Assembly (NCBI GenBank): GCA_047601745.1
Contig: JASGIS010000001.1
Span: forward strand, 3,782,001 to 3,846,000
DNA: 64,000 nucleotides
Origin: JAKPAM01 sp047601745
Lineage (GTDB): Bacteria; Pseudomonadota; Gammaproteobacteria; Burkholderiales; Burkholderiaceae_E
Direction: 5' to 3'
Positions 37,055 through 45,221 of the stretch are shown here, in pieces; within the stretch, counting starts at the first letter, position 1; every line of letters starts with the position of its first letter. A model generated the notes under the pieces. The model made no database searches. It saw only the letters and a list, made by a program, of their open reading frames with translations, and was not told the DNA's origin. Made by a program: the position numbers and the translations under genes.

Positions 37055-38045
37055 CGTCGGCTCCGCCGCCCAGCGAGATCTGGCCTTCGTCGGCCAGCCT
37101 GCGGATCGTCTTCGTGATTTCCTTCTGCTCGGCCTCGACCTCGGACACGCGCATCGGGCCCTTCGACTCCAGATCCTCGCGCAGCGCCTCGGCCGCGCGA
37201 TTGCTCATGTTCTTGAAGATCTTTTCGCGCAGTTCAGGGTCCGCGCCCTTGAGCGCGATGACCAGCGAATCGGTCTGGACCTCGCGCAGCACGATCTGCA
37301 CCGAGCGGTCGTCGAGCTTCATCACGTCGTCGAACGTGAACATCTGGTCGGTGATCTGCTGCGCCAGATCGGCGTCGGCCGTGCGCAGCGAGTCGAGCAC
37401 CGCGGTCTCGACCGAGCTGCCGAGAAAGTTCAGGATCTCGGCGGCCGTCTTCGTGCCGCCCATCGCCGCCTTCTTCATCCGGTCGCCGGTCGACAGCACC
37501 TTGGACAGCACGTCGTTCAGCTCGCGCAGCGCGCTCGGCTGGATGCCGTCGAGCGTCGCGATCCGGAGCGTCACGTCGGTGCGCAGGCGGTCGTCGAGCC
37601 GGCCGAGCACCGCCGCCGCCAGATCGCGCTCCAGGTGCACGAGGATCGACGCGATGATCTGCGGGTGCTCGTTGCGGATCAGCTCGACGATCGAGTCGGG
37701 CGTCATCCATTTCAGGCTCTCGATGCCCGACACGTCGCCGCCCTGCAGGATGCGGTCGATCAGCATGTTGGCCTTGTCGTCGCCCAGCGCCTTGGTCAGC
37801 ACGTCGCGTACGTAGCCGTCGGTGTCGTCGACCAGCGAACTCTGCAGGCCGGCCTCGGTCTTGAACCGGTCGAGCACCTCGTCGATCCGCGTCTTGGGCA
37901 GCGACTTGATGCCGGCCATCGTCTCGCCGATCTTCTGCACTTCCTTCGGGGTCAGGTGCTTGAAGATCTCCGACGCCGGTTCGGCGCCCATCAGCATCAG
38001 CAGGATGCTCGCGTCCTGCAAACCGTTTTCATCCATTGCTGCCAA
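37041..38045 (-). CDS. fliG: Flagellar motor switch protein FliG
   Basis: 334 residues. ASILLMLMGAEPASEIFKHL at the N-terminus, the middle ARM region with EHPQIIASILVHLERDLAA and the C-terminal torque helix (MSNRAAEALREDLESKGPMR) identify FliG. It joins the MS ring to the C-ring and contacts MotA. The start overlaps fliF by 17 bases. Confidence 0.97.
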   Translation of the reverse strand: MAAMDENGLQDASILLMLMGAEPASEIFKHLTPKEVQKIGETMAGIKSLPKTRIDEVLDRFKTEAGLQSSLVDDTDGYVRDVLTKALGDDKANMLIDRILQGGDVSGIESLKWMTPDSIVELIRNEHPQIIASILVHLERDLAAAVLGRLDDRLRTDVTLRIATLDGIQPSALRELNDVLSKVLSTGDRMKKAAMGGTKTAAEILNFLGSSVETAVLDSLRTADADLAQQITDQMFTFDDVMKLDDRSVQIVLREVQTDSLVIALKGADPELREKIFKNMSNRAAEALREDLESKGPMRVSEVEAEQKEITKTIRRLADEGQISLGGGADDAYY

Positions 38046-39774
38046 TCCAGGTACGAATCACGTGGGCGACCGCCGCCGGGTCTTCGCGGGCGATCTTGAG
38101 CATCTGTTCGGTGGACGCCGCCGTCGCGCGCGCGGCGGCTTCGGCCGGATCCTGCGGTGCCGGCAGCGACAGGTCGTCCTGCACGGTTTCGTTCAACTGG
38201 CCGGGCGCGCCGCCGGAGGCGGGCAGTGCTTTGGGCGGCTTCAGCGCGGGGCGGATCACGCCGAAGATCGTGATCAGCCCGAGCAGCACCAGGCCCAGGT
38301 ACTTCGCGCCGTCCTTGGCCAGCGCGATGTTCTCCGGATCCTTCCACGGCGGCACCGGCTCTCCCTTGGGCACATCGTCGCCGCTGAACGCCGCGTTCAT
38401 CACGTTGACCGAGTCGCCGCGATCCTTGCTGACGCCGATCGCCTCGCGCACCAGCGCGGTGATGTTCTCGATCTCCTTCTCGGTCAGCGGCGTCGACACC
38501 AGCTTGCCGTCCGCGTCGAGGCTCTTGCGATGGTTGAGCACGACGGCGGCGGTCAGCCGGCGGATCTGTCCGGGCGCGTTGCGCGTCACGCGCACCGTCT
38601 TGTCGACCTCGTAGTTGGTCGTCGAGTCGCGCTGCGAGTTGCGCGGCGCGTTCGCGCCGTTGCCGCCGTTGGGGCCGGCCGGACCGCCGTTGTTCGCCGA
38701 GGTCTGCAGCGCCTGCGCCTGGCCGTTGATCGGCGCGCTCGATTGCGGCGGCGGCTGGTTGGTCAGCGCGCCCGGCACGCCCTGCGCCGGCTCGCGGCTG
38801 CCGTCGGTCGACGACGACTCCGAGACCTGCTGGCTGCGCACCGCGGGCACCGCGTCCTTGCCCAGGTTGGGCCGGAACTCCTCGGCCGTCGATTCGCTCT
38901 GCGTGAAGTCGACGTCGGCGGTCACCTGCGCGCGCACGTTGCCGGCGCCGAGGATCGGCTCGACGATGTCGACGATGCGCGCGATGTAGCCGGCCTCGAG
39001 CTGGCGCACGTAGTTGATCTGCGTCGGGTTCATGCCGTCGGTCGCCTGCTCGACCGCCGACAGCAGCGTGCCGTTCTGGTCGACGACGCTGACCTGCTTG
39101 GGCGCCAGGTCGGCGACCGACGAGGCCACCAGATGGATGATGCCGTCGACCTGCGCGCGATCGACGGTACGGCCCGGATGCAGCGTCAGCAGCACCGAGG
39201 CCGACGGCTTCTGCTGCTCGCGCAGGAAACCGTTCTGCGCAGGCAGCGCCAGGTGCACGCGGGCGTGCTGCACGGCGGCCAGCGACTGGATCGAGCGCGA
39301 CAGCTCGCCCTCGAGCCCGCGCTGGAAGTTCAGGCGTTCCTGGAACTGCGTGACGCCGAACTTCTGCGACTCCATCAGCTCGAAGCCGACCGTGCCGCCC
39401 TTGGGCAGGCCCTGCGACGCGAGCTTCAGGCGCACGTCGTGGACCTTGTCCGACGGAATCAGGATCGCACCGCCGCCCTCGGCGAACTTGTACGGCACGT
39501 TCATCTGCGTCAGCGACGCGATGACCGAGCCGCCGTCGCGGTCGGACAGATTGGTGAACAGCACGCGGTAGTCGGGCTGTCGGCCCAGCATCGCGGTGAC
39601 GACCATGACGGCGGCCAGGCCGACGACGCCGGCGGCCAGCGTGAACTTGCGTTTGACGGGCAGCGCCGCGAACCGCGAGGCGAGCGGAGCGCTGGGCGGA
39701 GTCGGCCCCGCGACGGGGGGCTGACTGGGCAGGGGCTGAATGGCGGCTTCCATGTCGACCATTATCGAAACCAC
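38029..39774 (-). CDS. fliF: Flagellar MS-ring protein FliF
   Basis: 581 residues. Two membrane helices (near residue 40 and near 485) flank the periplasmic ring-building domains (VLFTNLSDRDGGSVIASL; LNFQRGLEGELSRSIQSL). The C-terminus binds FliG. It heads the long leftward operon fliFGHIJKLMNOPQR and is divergent from fliE across 111 bases. Confidence 0.97.
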   Translation of the reverse strand: MVSIMVDMEAAIQPLPSQPPVAGPTPPSAPLASRFAALPVKRKFTLAAGVVGLAAVMVVTAMLGRQPDYRVLFTNLSDRDGGSVIASLTQMNVPYKFAEGGGAILIPSDKVHDVRLKLASQGLPKGGTVGFELMESQKFGVTQFQERLNFQRGLEGELSRSIQSLAAVQHARVHLALPAQNGFLREQQKPSASVLLTLHPGRTVDRAQVDGIIHLVASSVADLAPKQVSVVDQNGTLLSAVEQATDGMNPTQINYVRQLEAGYIARIVDIVEPILGAGNVRAQVTADVDFTQSESTAEEFRPNLGKDAVPAVRSQQVSESSSTDGSREPAQGVPGALTNQPPPQSSAPINGQAQALQTSANNGGPAGPNGGNGANAPRNSQRDSTTNYEVDKTVRVTRNAPGQIRRLTAAVVLNHRKSLDADGKLVSTPLTEKEIENITALVREAIGVSKDRGDSVNVMNAAFSGDDVPKGEPVPPWKDPENIALAKDGAKYLGLVLLGLITIFGVIRPALKPPKALPASGGAPGQLNETVQDDLSLPAPQDPAEAAARATAASTEQMLKIAREDPAAVAHVIRTWIGSNG

Positions 39775-39846
39775 TTTAGTGCCAGGAAGCCCGAATTAAA
39801 CGTGGACAACGGCGCTTATTCCCGACTGCCACGCGAGCCCCACCGC

Positions 39847-39873
39847 TAAAGTTTCGTCAAGACGATCCGATCA
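39847..39873 (+). promoter_or_regulatory. Sigma-28-like promoter of fliE
   Basis: TAAAGTTT (39847-39854, exact match to the FliA -35 consensus), an 11-base spacer, then TCCGATCA (39866-39873, six of eight matches). The predicted start near 39880 lies beyond the AGGAG at 39873-39877. Confidence 0.75.
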
Positions 39874-39885
39874 GGAGTTGCGAAA

Positions 39886-40203
39886 GTGGAAGTCAAGATG
39901 AGTACACCTTTGCTGCAGGCCCTGGCAGCCGCCCAGGCGGGCGCACCGACGGCCGGCAGCAATATCCAGAAGACTGGCGGCGTGCGCTTCGCCGACGCGC
40001 TGAGCAGCGCGCTGCAATCGGTCAGCCAGTCCCAGTTCAAGACCGCTGACCTGCAGCGGCAGTTCCAGCTCGACGTCGACGGCGTCTCGCTCGAGCGGAC
40101 GATGATCGCGATGCAGGAATCGCAGATCGCTTTCCAGGGCGCGCTGACGGTGCGCAACCGGCTGGTGTCGGCTTATACGGACATCATGAATATGACGGTG
40201 TAG
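39886..40203 (+). CDS. fliE: Flagellar hook-basal body protein FliE
   Basis: 105 residues from GTG 39886, or 101 from ATG 39898. VRFADALSSALQSVSQSQ and LERTMIAMQESQIAFQGALTVRNRLVSAY are typical FliE, which connects the MS ring with the rod. AGGAG supports the GTG, but if the sigma-28-like promoter is used, transcription would begin after that AGGAG and the ATG at 39898, preceded by GGAAG, would be favoured. It is transcribed away from fliF. Confidence 0.95.
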   Translation: MEVKMSTPLLQALAAAQAGAPTAGSNIQKTGGVRFADALSSALQSVSQSQFKTADLQRQFQLDVDGVSLERTMIAMQESQIAFQGALTVRNRLVSAYTDIMNMTV

Positions 40204-40257
40204 GGCGGGCTTGGCTGGCCGGAGAGCCGCGCCCGAAGGGCTACGTGATGAAAGCCC

Positions 40258-40286
40258 TATCCACGGCTATTTTCCGTGGATACAAT
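40258..40286 (+). promoter_or_regulatory. Promoter with overlapping inverted repeat, DUF4258/DUF2283 pair
   Basis: TATCCACGG (40258-40266) and CCGTGGATA (40274-40282) form a perfect 9-bp inverted repeat. It runs into TACAAT (40281-40286), an ideal -10 box. A repressor bound here would block this promoter. Alternatively the hairpin is a weak terminator of fliE, but it lacks a T tract. Confidence 0.5.
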
Positions 40287-40548
40287 AAATTTCGTGTTCA
40301 GTGTCCGATTCAACCGTCAGATCGTCCTCACCCGTCATGCAGCGCAGCGGATGGCCGAGCGTTCGGTCAGCGAGCAGGAACTGGTCGAGGTGATCGATAC
40401 GGGCGACACCCGCTATGCCGATGAGCGGCGTCTCTGGGCGTTCAAGCACGTGGCCAGCCGCAACGACAACCTGGTGTGCGCGGTGCTGGTGCTGGAAGAC
40501 GTGGTGGTCGTCAAGACCGTGATGCACCGCTTCGAGCTTGGGGGCTGA
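40276..40548 (+). CDS. DUF4258 domain protein, putative toxin-antitoxin component
   Basis: 90 residues from GTG 40276; a GTG at 40294 is the better start if the TACAAT box at 40281 is the promoter. IVLTRHAAQRMAERSVSEQEL and FKHVASRNDNLVCAVLVLED match DUF4258, a small family often found beside DUF2283 and resembling RelE-like toxins in size. The stop overlaps the next start. Its activity is not established. Confidence 0.7.
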   Translation: MDTINFVFSVRFNRQIVLTRHAAQRMAERSVSEQELVEVIDTGDTRYADERRLWAFKHVASRNDNLVCAVLVLEDVVVVKTVMHRFELGG

Positions 40549-40748
40549 TGATGCGAACGACCTACTTCGACCGCGACGACATCCTGGTGATTCGTCTATC
40601 GGACAAGCCGATCGCCCGGGAAGTGTCGCAGGACTGGAATACTCATGTGAGCTACGCCGCGGACGGAACGGCAGTAGAGATCGTCGTGCTCGACGCGAAG
40701 GCAAGCGGTGCGATGCCCATGGAGGTCAGCCAAGCAGCAGCCACCTGA
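40548..40748 (+). CDS. DUF2283 domain protein, putative antitoxin partner
   Basis: 66 residues. TTYFDRDDILVIRLSDKPIA and AVEIVVLDAK match DUF2283. It starts with ATGATG inside the stop of the DUF4258 gene (TGATG), a typical toxin-antitoxin arrangement. No DNA-binding motif is visible. The pair is wedged between fliE and ycgR, where no link to flagella is expected. Confidence 0.65.
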   Translation: MMRTTYFDRDDILVIRLSDKPIAREVSQDWNTHVSYAADGTAVEIVVLDAKASGAMPMEVSQAAAT

Positions 40749-40821
40749 AGGGCTCAGCCCATTCGACAGGATTCGGGTGGACGTGGAACTCGCACGCGCG
40801 GCCTGCCCATTTCCGGTCGCT

Positions 40822-41586
40822 TCAGTGCCGCACCCGATCGTGCCGATACCGCCGCTCCAGGTCGATGACGACCATCTGCAGCGCGCGCGACGCCTCGCTG
40901 TCCATCCGATGGAACTCGCAGCCGATGCGGTGCGCGCCGTTTTCCGAGCGCAGGCCGGCGCTGACGTGGCGGATGATCAGCTCGCACGGGATCGGCGCCA
41001 TGCCCGGTGATTCGACGCGGCTGAACGGATGGACCGAGTCTTCCTGCGGCAGCGGATCGCCGGGCGGGATCGCGAACGCCAGGCCGGTGGCCGAGAAATC
41101 GATGATCCGGTACGCCCTTTCGCCGCCTTGCGGCTGGCGGACCACGACCGAGAACGAATCGGAGGTGCGCGGCCGGACGCGGAACGCGTCGCGCCGCTGG
41201 ATCCGGTAGACGCAGGCCGGCAGGCGGGCGCGGATCAGCGGTCCCGACGCCCCGTGCACGAGCTGCGTGCCGTCCAGCGCGAACTGGACCTTGACCGTCT
41301 CGAGCAGGCCGATGACGATCACCTGGCCGGCGGTGCCGACCGATCGCTGACGGGCCTCGTCGGTGACGAAGTCCAGCTCGACGACCTGGTCGTCGTACGC
41401 GACGATCTGGCTGATGACGAAATCCTCGAGATCGTCACTCGAATAGATGGCGATGAACGCTCGTTTGGCGACCAGTTCCCTGAGTAACGCCTTGATCGGA
41501 ACCGCCCCATCGATCCGATAGGGAGCCAGAAAACGTTCGTCCGTTTCCGGAATCAACTGGGAAGGCAAGGCGGCGTCCGTCAGCAT
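40822..41586 (-). CDS. ycgR: Flagellar brake protein YcgR (PilZ domain)
   Basis: 254 residues. An N-terminal YcgR domain is followed by a PilZ domain with the c-di-GMP-binding RRDAFR and DFSATGLAF motifs. With c-di-GMP bound, YcgR slows the motor by contacting FliG/MotA. It follows fliT in the same direction, 70 bases apart, and fits with the c-di-GMP enzymes encoded in this window. Confidence 0.9.
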   Translation of the reverse strand: MLTDAALPSQLIPETDERFLAPYRIDGAVPIKALLRELVAKRAFIAIYSSDDLEDFVISQIVAYDDQVVELDFVTDEARQRSVGTAGQVIVIGLLETVKVQFALDGTQLVHGASGPLIRARLPACVYRIQRRDAFRVRPRTSDSFSVVVRQPQGGERAYRIIDFSATGLAFAIPPGDPLPQEDSVHPFSRVESPGMAPIPCELIIRHVSAGLRSENGAHRIGCEFHRMDSEASRALQMVVIDLERRYRHDRVRH

Positions 41587-41656
41587 GGTTGGCTATATCG
41601 CCCAGATGGTTGCGGTGGTGTCTCGTTTTAGTCAAGCCGGCGTCGTGATTCGCGCA

Positions 41657-41977
41657 TCATGCCGGGGGCGGCCGACGGACGAACATTCGTGCCAGCCAGT
41701 CGTCGGTCGGCGACGCCAGGCGCCGCACCTCGCCTTCCATCTGGACGATGCGGCGCATCAGCCGCAGCCGTTCGAGCTCCTCGTCGCGGCTCAGCGAAGA
41801 CGAGCGCGCCGCCCGCTTCAACTGCGCGATCATCGGTACGCAGACCTGACGGCACGCGTCGACGTCGCCCCAGCGCGCCGCGCGCGCCGACGTCAGCATC
41901 CGCTGGCACGCCTGCTCCAGCGAGCGGTAGTAGTCGATCAACGGCGGAGACGTCGCCGTATCCGAATTCGTGTCCAT
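41657..41977 (-). CDS. fliT: Flagellar export chaperone FliT
   Basis: 106 residues, helical, with a basic central part (SLEQACQRMLTSARAARWGDV). Size and position after fliS identify it as FliT, the chaperone of FliD; sequence similarity alone is weak. The start ATG lies 8 bases after the fliS stop. Confidence 0.8.
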   Translation of the reverse strand: MDTNSDTATSPPLIDYYRSLEQACQRMLTSARAARWGDVDACRQVCVPMIAQLKRAARSSSLSRDEELERLRLMRRIVQMEGEVRRLASPTDDWLARMFVRRPPPA

Positions 41978-41985
41978 CGCCGTCC

Positions 41986-42387
41986 TCACTGCGCGGCCGC
42001 GGCCGGCGCGATGCCTTTCCAGCCGTCGCGCAACTGGCCGAGCAGCTCGGCCGCCTCGGCCAGCGGCGCGTCGCTCGATTCCAGGTTGGCGACCAGCAGG
42101 CGCCGGGTAATGTACGCGTACAGCTCGTCCAGGTTCGTCGACAGCTCGCCGCCGCGCGGATCGAGCGCCGCCTTGAGACCTTCGTCGACGATGCGGATCG
42201 CCTTGCCGATCGCCGCGGTGCGGGTCGGCACGTCGCCGCGGGCCAGCGCGCCGCGGGCGCGGACGATCGCTTCGATCGCGCCGTCGTACAGCATTTCGAT
42301 CAGCTTGTGAGGCGAGGCATTGGCGAGACCGGTCTCGACCGACATCGTCTGGTACGAACCGACGCGACTGCGAGGAGGTGCGAACAT
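41986..42387 (-). CDS. fliS: Flagellin export chaperone FliS
   Basis: 133 residues. VGSYQTMSVETGLANASPHKLIEMLYDGA is the FliS hallmark region. It binds flagellin in the cytosol and prevents early polymerisation. It lies between fliD and fliT, with a terminator hairpin in the gap after fliD. Confidence 0.95.
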   Translation of the reverse strand: MFAPPRSRVGSYQTMSVETGLANASPHKLIEMLYDGAIEAIVRARGALARGDVPTRTAAIGKAIRIVDEGLKAALDPRGGELSTNLDELYAYITRRLLVANLESSDAPLAEAAELLGQLRDGWKGIAPAAAAQ

Positions 42388-42513
42388 GATGCGCCGTGAA
42401 GAGTGACGTTACCCGATGGATATCGACACGGCGGCGCGCATCTTTAGTGCGCGCGATTCGGTTCCGGCGAGCGGGCGAGGGCAGCGGATGCGGGGCGGTC
42501 CCAACGCCCGGCA

Positions 42514-42549
42514 ACGAAACAGACCGCCGGCGTCACCGCGGGCGGTCTG
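42514..42549 (-). terminator. Terminator after fliD
   Basis: CAGACCGCC and GGCGGTCTG (9-bp perfect stem, 12-base loop; 42541-42549 and 42520-42528) followed on the minus strand by TTTCGTT. It lies 47 bases beyond the fliD stop, so fliS-fliT probably depend on readthrough or their own promoter. Confidence 0.7.
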
Positions 42550-42595
42550 CGAGAGCGAGAACGGAGGCTTGCGGTCACGGCGGACCGGTGGCCGA

Positions 42596-43972
42596 TCAGT
42601 TATTGTTGTTGGTATTGGCCGCCAGCGCGGCCAGCGACGTCGTCAGCGAATCGCTCAGCGATTGCAGCGAGCTCAGGTTCGCGTCCAGCGTGCTGTACAG
42701 GCGGGTCAGCCGCGTACGGGTCTGCTCGAGCCGCCGTTCGATCGCGTCCTGCTGGTCACCGTTGGCGCTCAGGCGCTTGTTCAGCGTGTCCAGCGCGGCC
42801 GTCAGCAGGCCGTCGGTGCCGAGCGTTCGCGTGATCATCGAGTTGAAGCGCGACGCGATTCCGCCGCCCGAGCCGTCGGCCGCCAGCGGTGCGGCGAACA
42901 AGGCCTTGAACTGCGTCGGGTCGGCCGCCGCCACGTTGAACTTGGTGTCGTCGATCTTCAGCGTGCCGTCGCGCTGCACGGCGATGCCGGCGGCCGACAG
43001 CGTGCCGACCGACGACTCCGATACCGTGCTGCTGATCATCTGGCGCAGTTGCTGCAGCAGGCGAACGGCCGTCGAGTTGCCTTGCAGCTCGCCGGCGGTC
43101 TTGCTGGTGGCATCGTATTTGGTCAGATCGGCCAGCTTGGACACCAGCGCGTTGTACGCCGATACGAACGCATCGACGTTGCTGCGAAGCGTGGTCGTAT
43201 CCGATTCGAGCGCGACCGCGACCGGCGTGTCCGAGGTCTTTTTCAGCGTCAGCGTCACGCCTTCGACGGCGTCGGTGATCTTGTTGCTGGCCGAGGTCAG
43301 GGCCAGTCCGTCCAGCGTGTACTGGGCGTCCTGCGCGGCCTGCGTCTGCGTCATCGCGCCGAGCGCGCCCAGGCCGGATGCGCTGCCGTCCTCGGCGCCG
43401 CCGACGCTGATCGAGAACGCATTGGCCACGCCGGTCTCGCTGCTGCGCACCAGCAGCCGCACCTGGCCGCCGTCGGCGACCAGGCTGGCGTTGATGCCGG
43501 CGCCGGCATTGTTGATCGCGTCGCGGACCTGCGCGATCGTCGCGCCCGCGGCGATCGTGATGTCGACCGGCGCGCCCGAGCCGATCTGCACGCTGAGCGT
43601 GCCGCCGCCGACGACGGCGCTGGCCGATGCGAAGGTGCCGGTCGTGGCCGACTGCGCTTGCGCGAGCTGCTGGACCGTGATCGACAGATTGCCCTTGATC
43701 GCGCCGTTGGTACCGACGACGTCGACGGTCGTCGGATCGCCGCTGGTCGCTTTCGACGCGTTCCACGTCGTCGAATTGGTCAGCGCGCGCGAAGCGTCCT
43801 GGAAGGTGGTCAGCAGGCTCTTGATCGATCCGAAGGCCGTGATGTCGGCGTTGATCGCCGATGCCTTGGTCTGCAGCGAATCGAGCGGTTTCTGCTCGAC
43901 CTGCATCAGGCTGTCGACGATGCTGGTGACGTCGATCGTGCCGCTGGAAGTGGAAGAGGAGACGGTGGCCAT
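42596..43972 (-). CDS. fliD: Flagellar filament cap protein FliD
   Basis: 458 residues. The N-terminal IDVTSIVDSLMQVEQKPLDSL and the C-terminal helical region (KRLSANGDQQDAIERRLEQTRTRL) are typical of FliD, which caps the filament and folds flagellin at the tip. The start at 43972 has AGGAG at ideal spacing. A sigma-28-like promoter lies upstream. Confidence 0.95.
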   Translation of the reverse strand: MATVSSSTSSGTIDVTSIVDSLMQVEQKPLDSLQTKASAINADITAFGSIKSLLTTFQDASRALTNSTTWNASKATSGDPTTVDVVGTNGAIKGNLSITVQQLAQAQSATTGTFASASAVVGGGTLSVQIGSGAPVDITIAAGATIAQVRDAINNAGAGINASLVADGGQVRLLVRSSETGVANAFSISVGGAEDGSASGLGALGAMTQTQAAQDAQYTLDGLALTSASNKITDAVEGVTLTLKKTSDTPVAVALESDTTTLRSNVDAFVSAYNALVSKLADLTKYDATSKTAGELQGNSTAVRLLQQLRQMISSTVSESSVGTLSAAGIAVQRDGTLKIDDTKFNVAAADPTQFKALFAAPLAADGSGGGIASRFNSMITRTLGTDGLLTAALDTLNKRLSANGDQQDAIERRLEQTRTRLTRLYSTLDANLSSLQSLSDSLTTSLAALAANTNNNN

Positions 43973-44055
43973 CGGAAGCTCCTGTCGGCGCTCGGGCGCC
44001 GGCGTATCGGCAAGGGAATCGAGCGCCCGCTCGATGCCGAACGCCCGCTTCCTGT

Positions 44056-44082
44056 AGATCGGTCCGGATCGGACCAACTTGA
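44056..44082 (-). promoter_or_regulatory. Sigma-28-like promoter of fliD
   Basis: Minus strand: TCAAGTTG (44075-44082), 11-base spacer, ACCGATCT (44056-44063). The fliD start codon follows about 84 bases later. Confidence 0.7.
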
Positions 44083-44084
44083 GC

Positions 44085-44108
44085 GGCGCCCGCGCAGGGG
44101 CGGGCGCC
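44085..44108 (-). terminator. GC hairpin after the first flagellin gene
   Basis: GGCGCCCGC and GCGGGCGCC form a perfect 9-bp stem with a 6-base loop, 22 bases after the flagellin stop. There is no T tract, so it may act as an mRNA-stabilising hairpin or a weak terminator. Confidence 0.55.
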
Positions 44109-44130
44109 GTTCGTCAGGTCAGTGCGGCGT

Positions 44131-44988
44131 TCAGCCCTTGAGCAGGCTCAGCACGTTCTGCGGGAGCTGGTTGGCCTGCGCGACCATCGCGGTGCCGGCC
44201 TGCTGCAGGATCTGCGCGCGCGACAGCGCCGCGGTCTCGGCCGCGAAGTCGGCGTCCATGATCCGGCTGCGGGCGGCGGTCTGGTTCTCGGCCGACACCT
44301 GCAGCGTGGCGATCACCGACGAGAAGCGGTTCTGCACGGCGCCGTAGACGGCGCGCTGCGCGTTGATCGTGTCGAGCATCGCGTCGAGGCGATTGATCGC
44401 CTCGTCGACGGTACCGGCGATCGGCTGGCCGGTTTCGGCCGGGGTCAGGATGTCGGTCGTCAGCACGTCCTGGATCGACGGTTCGTCCATCAGATTGGCT
44501 GACGTGATGTCGATCTTGTCGTTCTCGGTGGTGCCGGCTCCGACCTGGAACGTCTGCGTACCGGCGCCGTCGAACAGGATCGGGCGACCGTTGAACGTCG
44601 TGCCCTGGATCGTTCGCTGGATCTCGGCGATCAGTTGCGTGTATTCCTGGTTCAGGCTCTCGCGATCCTTGTCGTTGTTCGTCGCGTTGGCCGATTGCAC
44701 GGCCAGTTCGCGCATCCGCTGGACGATGTCCGACAGTTGGCCGAACGCGCCGTCGGCGACCTGCGCCAGCGAGATGCCGTCGTTGGCGTTGCGGATCGCG
44801 ACGTTCATGCCGCGGATCTGCGACTGCATGCGGTCGGCGATCGCCAGACCCGCCGCGTCGTCCTTCGAGCTGTTCACGCGCAGGCCGCTGGACAGGCGCT
44901 GGACAGCGGTCGCCATTTCGCTCTGGCTCTTGTTGAGGTTGCGCTGAGCGTTGATGGACGACAGGTTGGTATTGATGATTTGTGCCAT
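44131..44988 (-). CDS. fliC: Flagellin (copy 1)
   Basis: 285 residues from ATG 44988. The conserved ends are present: QIINTNLSSINAQRNLNKSQ at the start and the helical C-terminus with VLSLLKG. The D1 segment has QRMRELAVQSANATN. The central variable region is short. It ends in the usual Leu/Lys-Gly. No sigma-28-like site was found upstream, and a terminator separates it from the second flagellin gene. Confidence 0.96.
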   Translation of the reverse strand: MAQIINTNLSSINAQRNLNKSQSEMATAVQRLSSGLRVNSSKDDAAGLAIADRMQSQIRGMNVAIRNANDGISLAQVADGAFGQLSDIVQRMRELAVQSANATNNDKDRESLNQEYTQLIAEIQRTIQGTTFNGRPILFDGAGTQTFQVGAGTTENDKIDITSANLMDEPSIQDVLTTDILTPAETGQPIAGTVDEAINRLDAMLDTINAQRAVYGAVQNRFSSVIATLQVSAENQTAARSRIMDADFAAETAALSRAQILQQAGTAMVAQANQLPQNVLSLLKG

Positions 44989-45055
44989 GTTTTTCACTGT
45001 CCCTGACGAGTAGGATCGTCATCACTGTACGGACAGCGTTCATGGCGCGATCGAG

Positions 45056-45104
45056 CGAAAAGCGGGACACGTGCCGGGTAGTTTCGTACCCGTGCACGCG
45101 TCCC
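45056..45104 (-). terminator. Terminator after the second flagellin gene
   Basis: A long imperfect stem (GGGAC, CGTGC, CGGGTA blocks at 45104-45087 pairing with 45081-45064) around a 6-base loop, followed by TTTT on the minus strand. It is 118 bases past the flagellin stop and insulates the copy-1 gene from readthrough. Confidence 0.75.
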
Positions 45105-45221
45105 GCTGCTCGTGTCCCGCTTCGCCGCGCGGTTCCCGTGGCCGGGAGCGCGCGGTAGTCGGGCCGGTCGTGCGCCTCGCCTCGGGGGCGGGGCGCGCCG
45201 GCCGGGCCCGGCGCCTGGCGA

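Noticed and set aside
39775..39840. Sigma-54 promoter for fliF (TGGCAC on the minus strand)
   Set aside because: The -24-like element is present but the -12 GC is replaced by GT at the required spacing.
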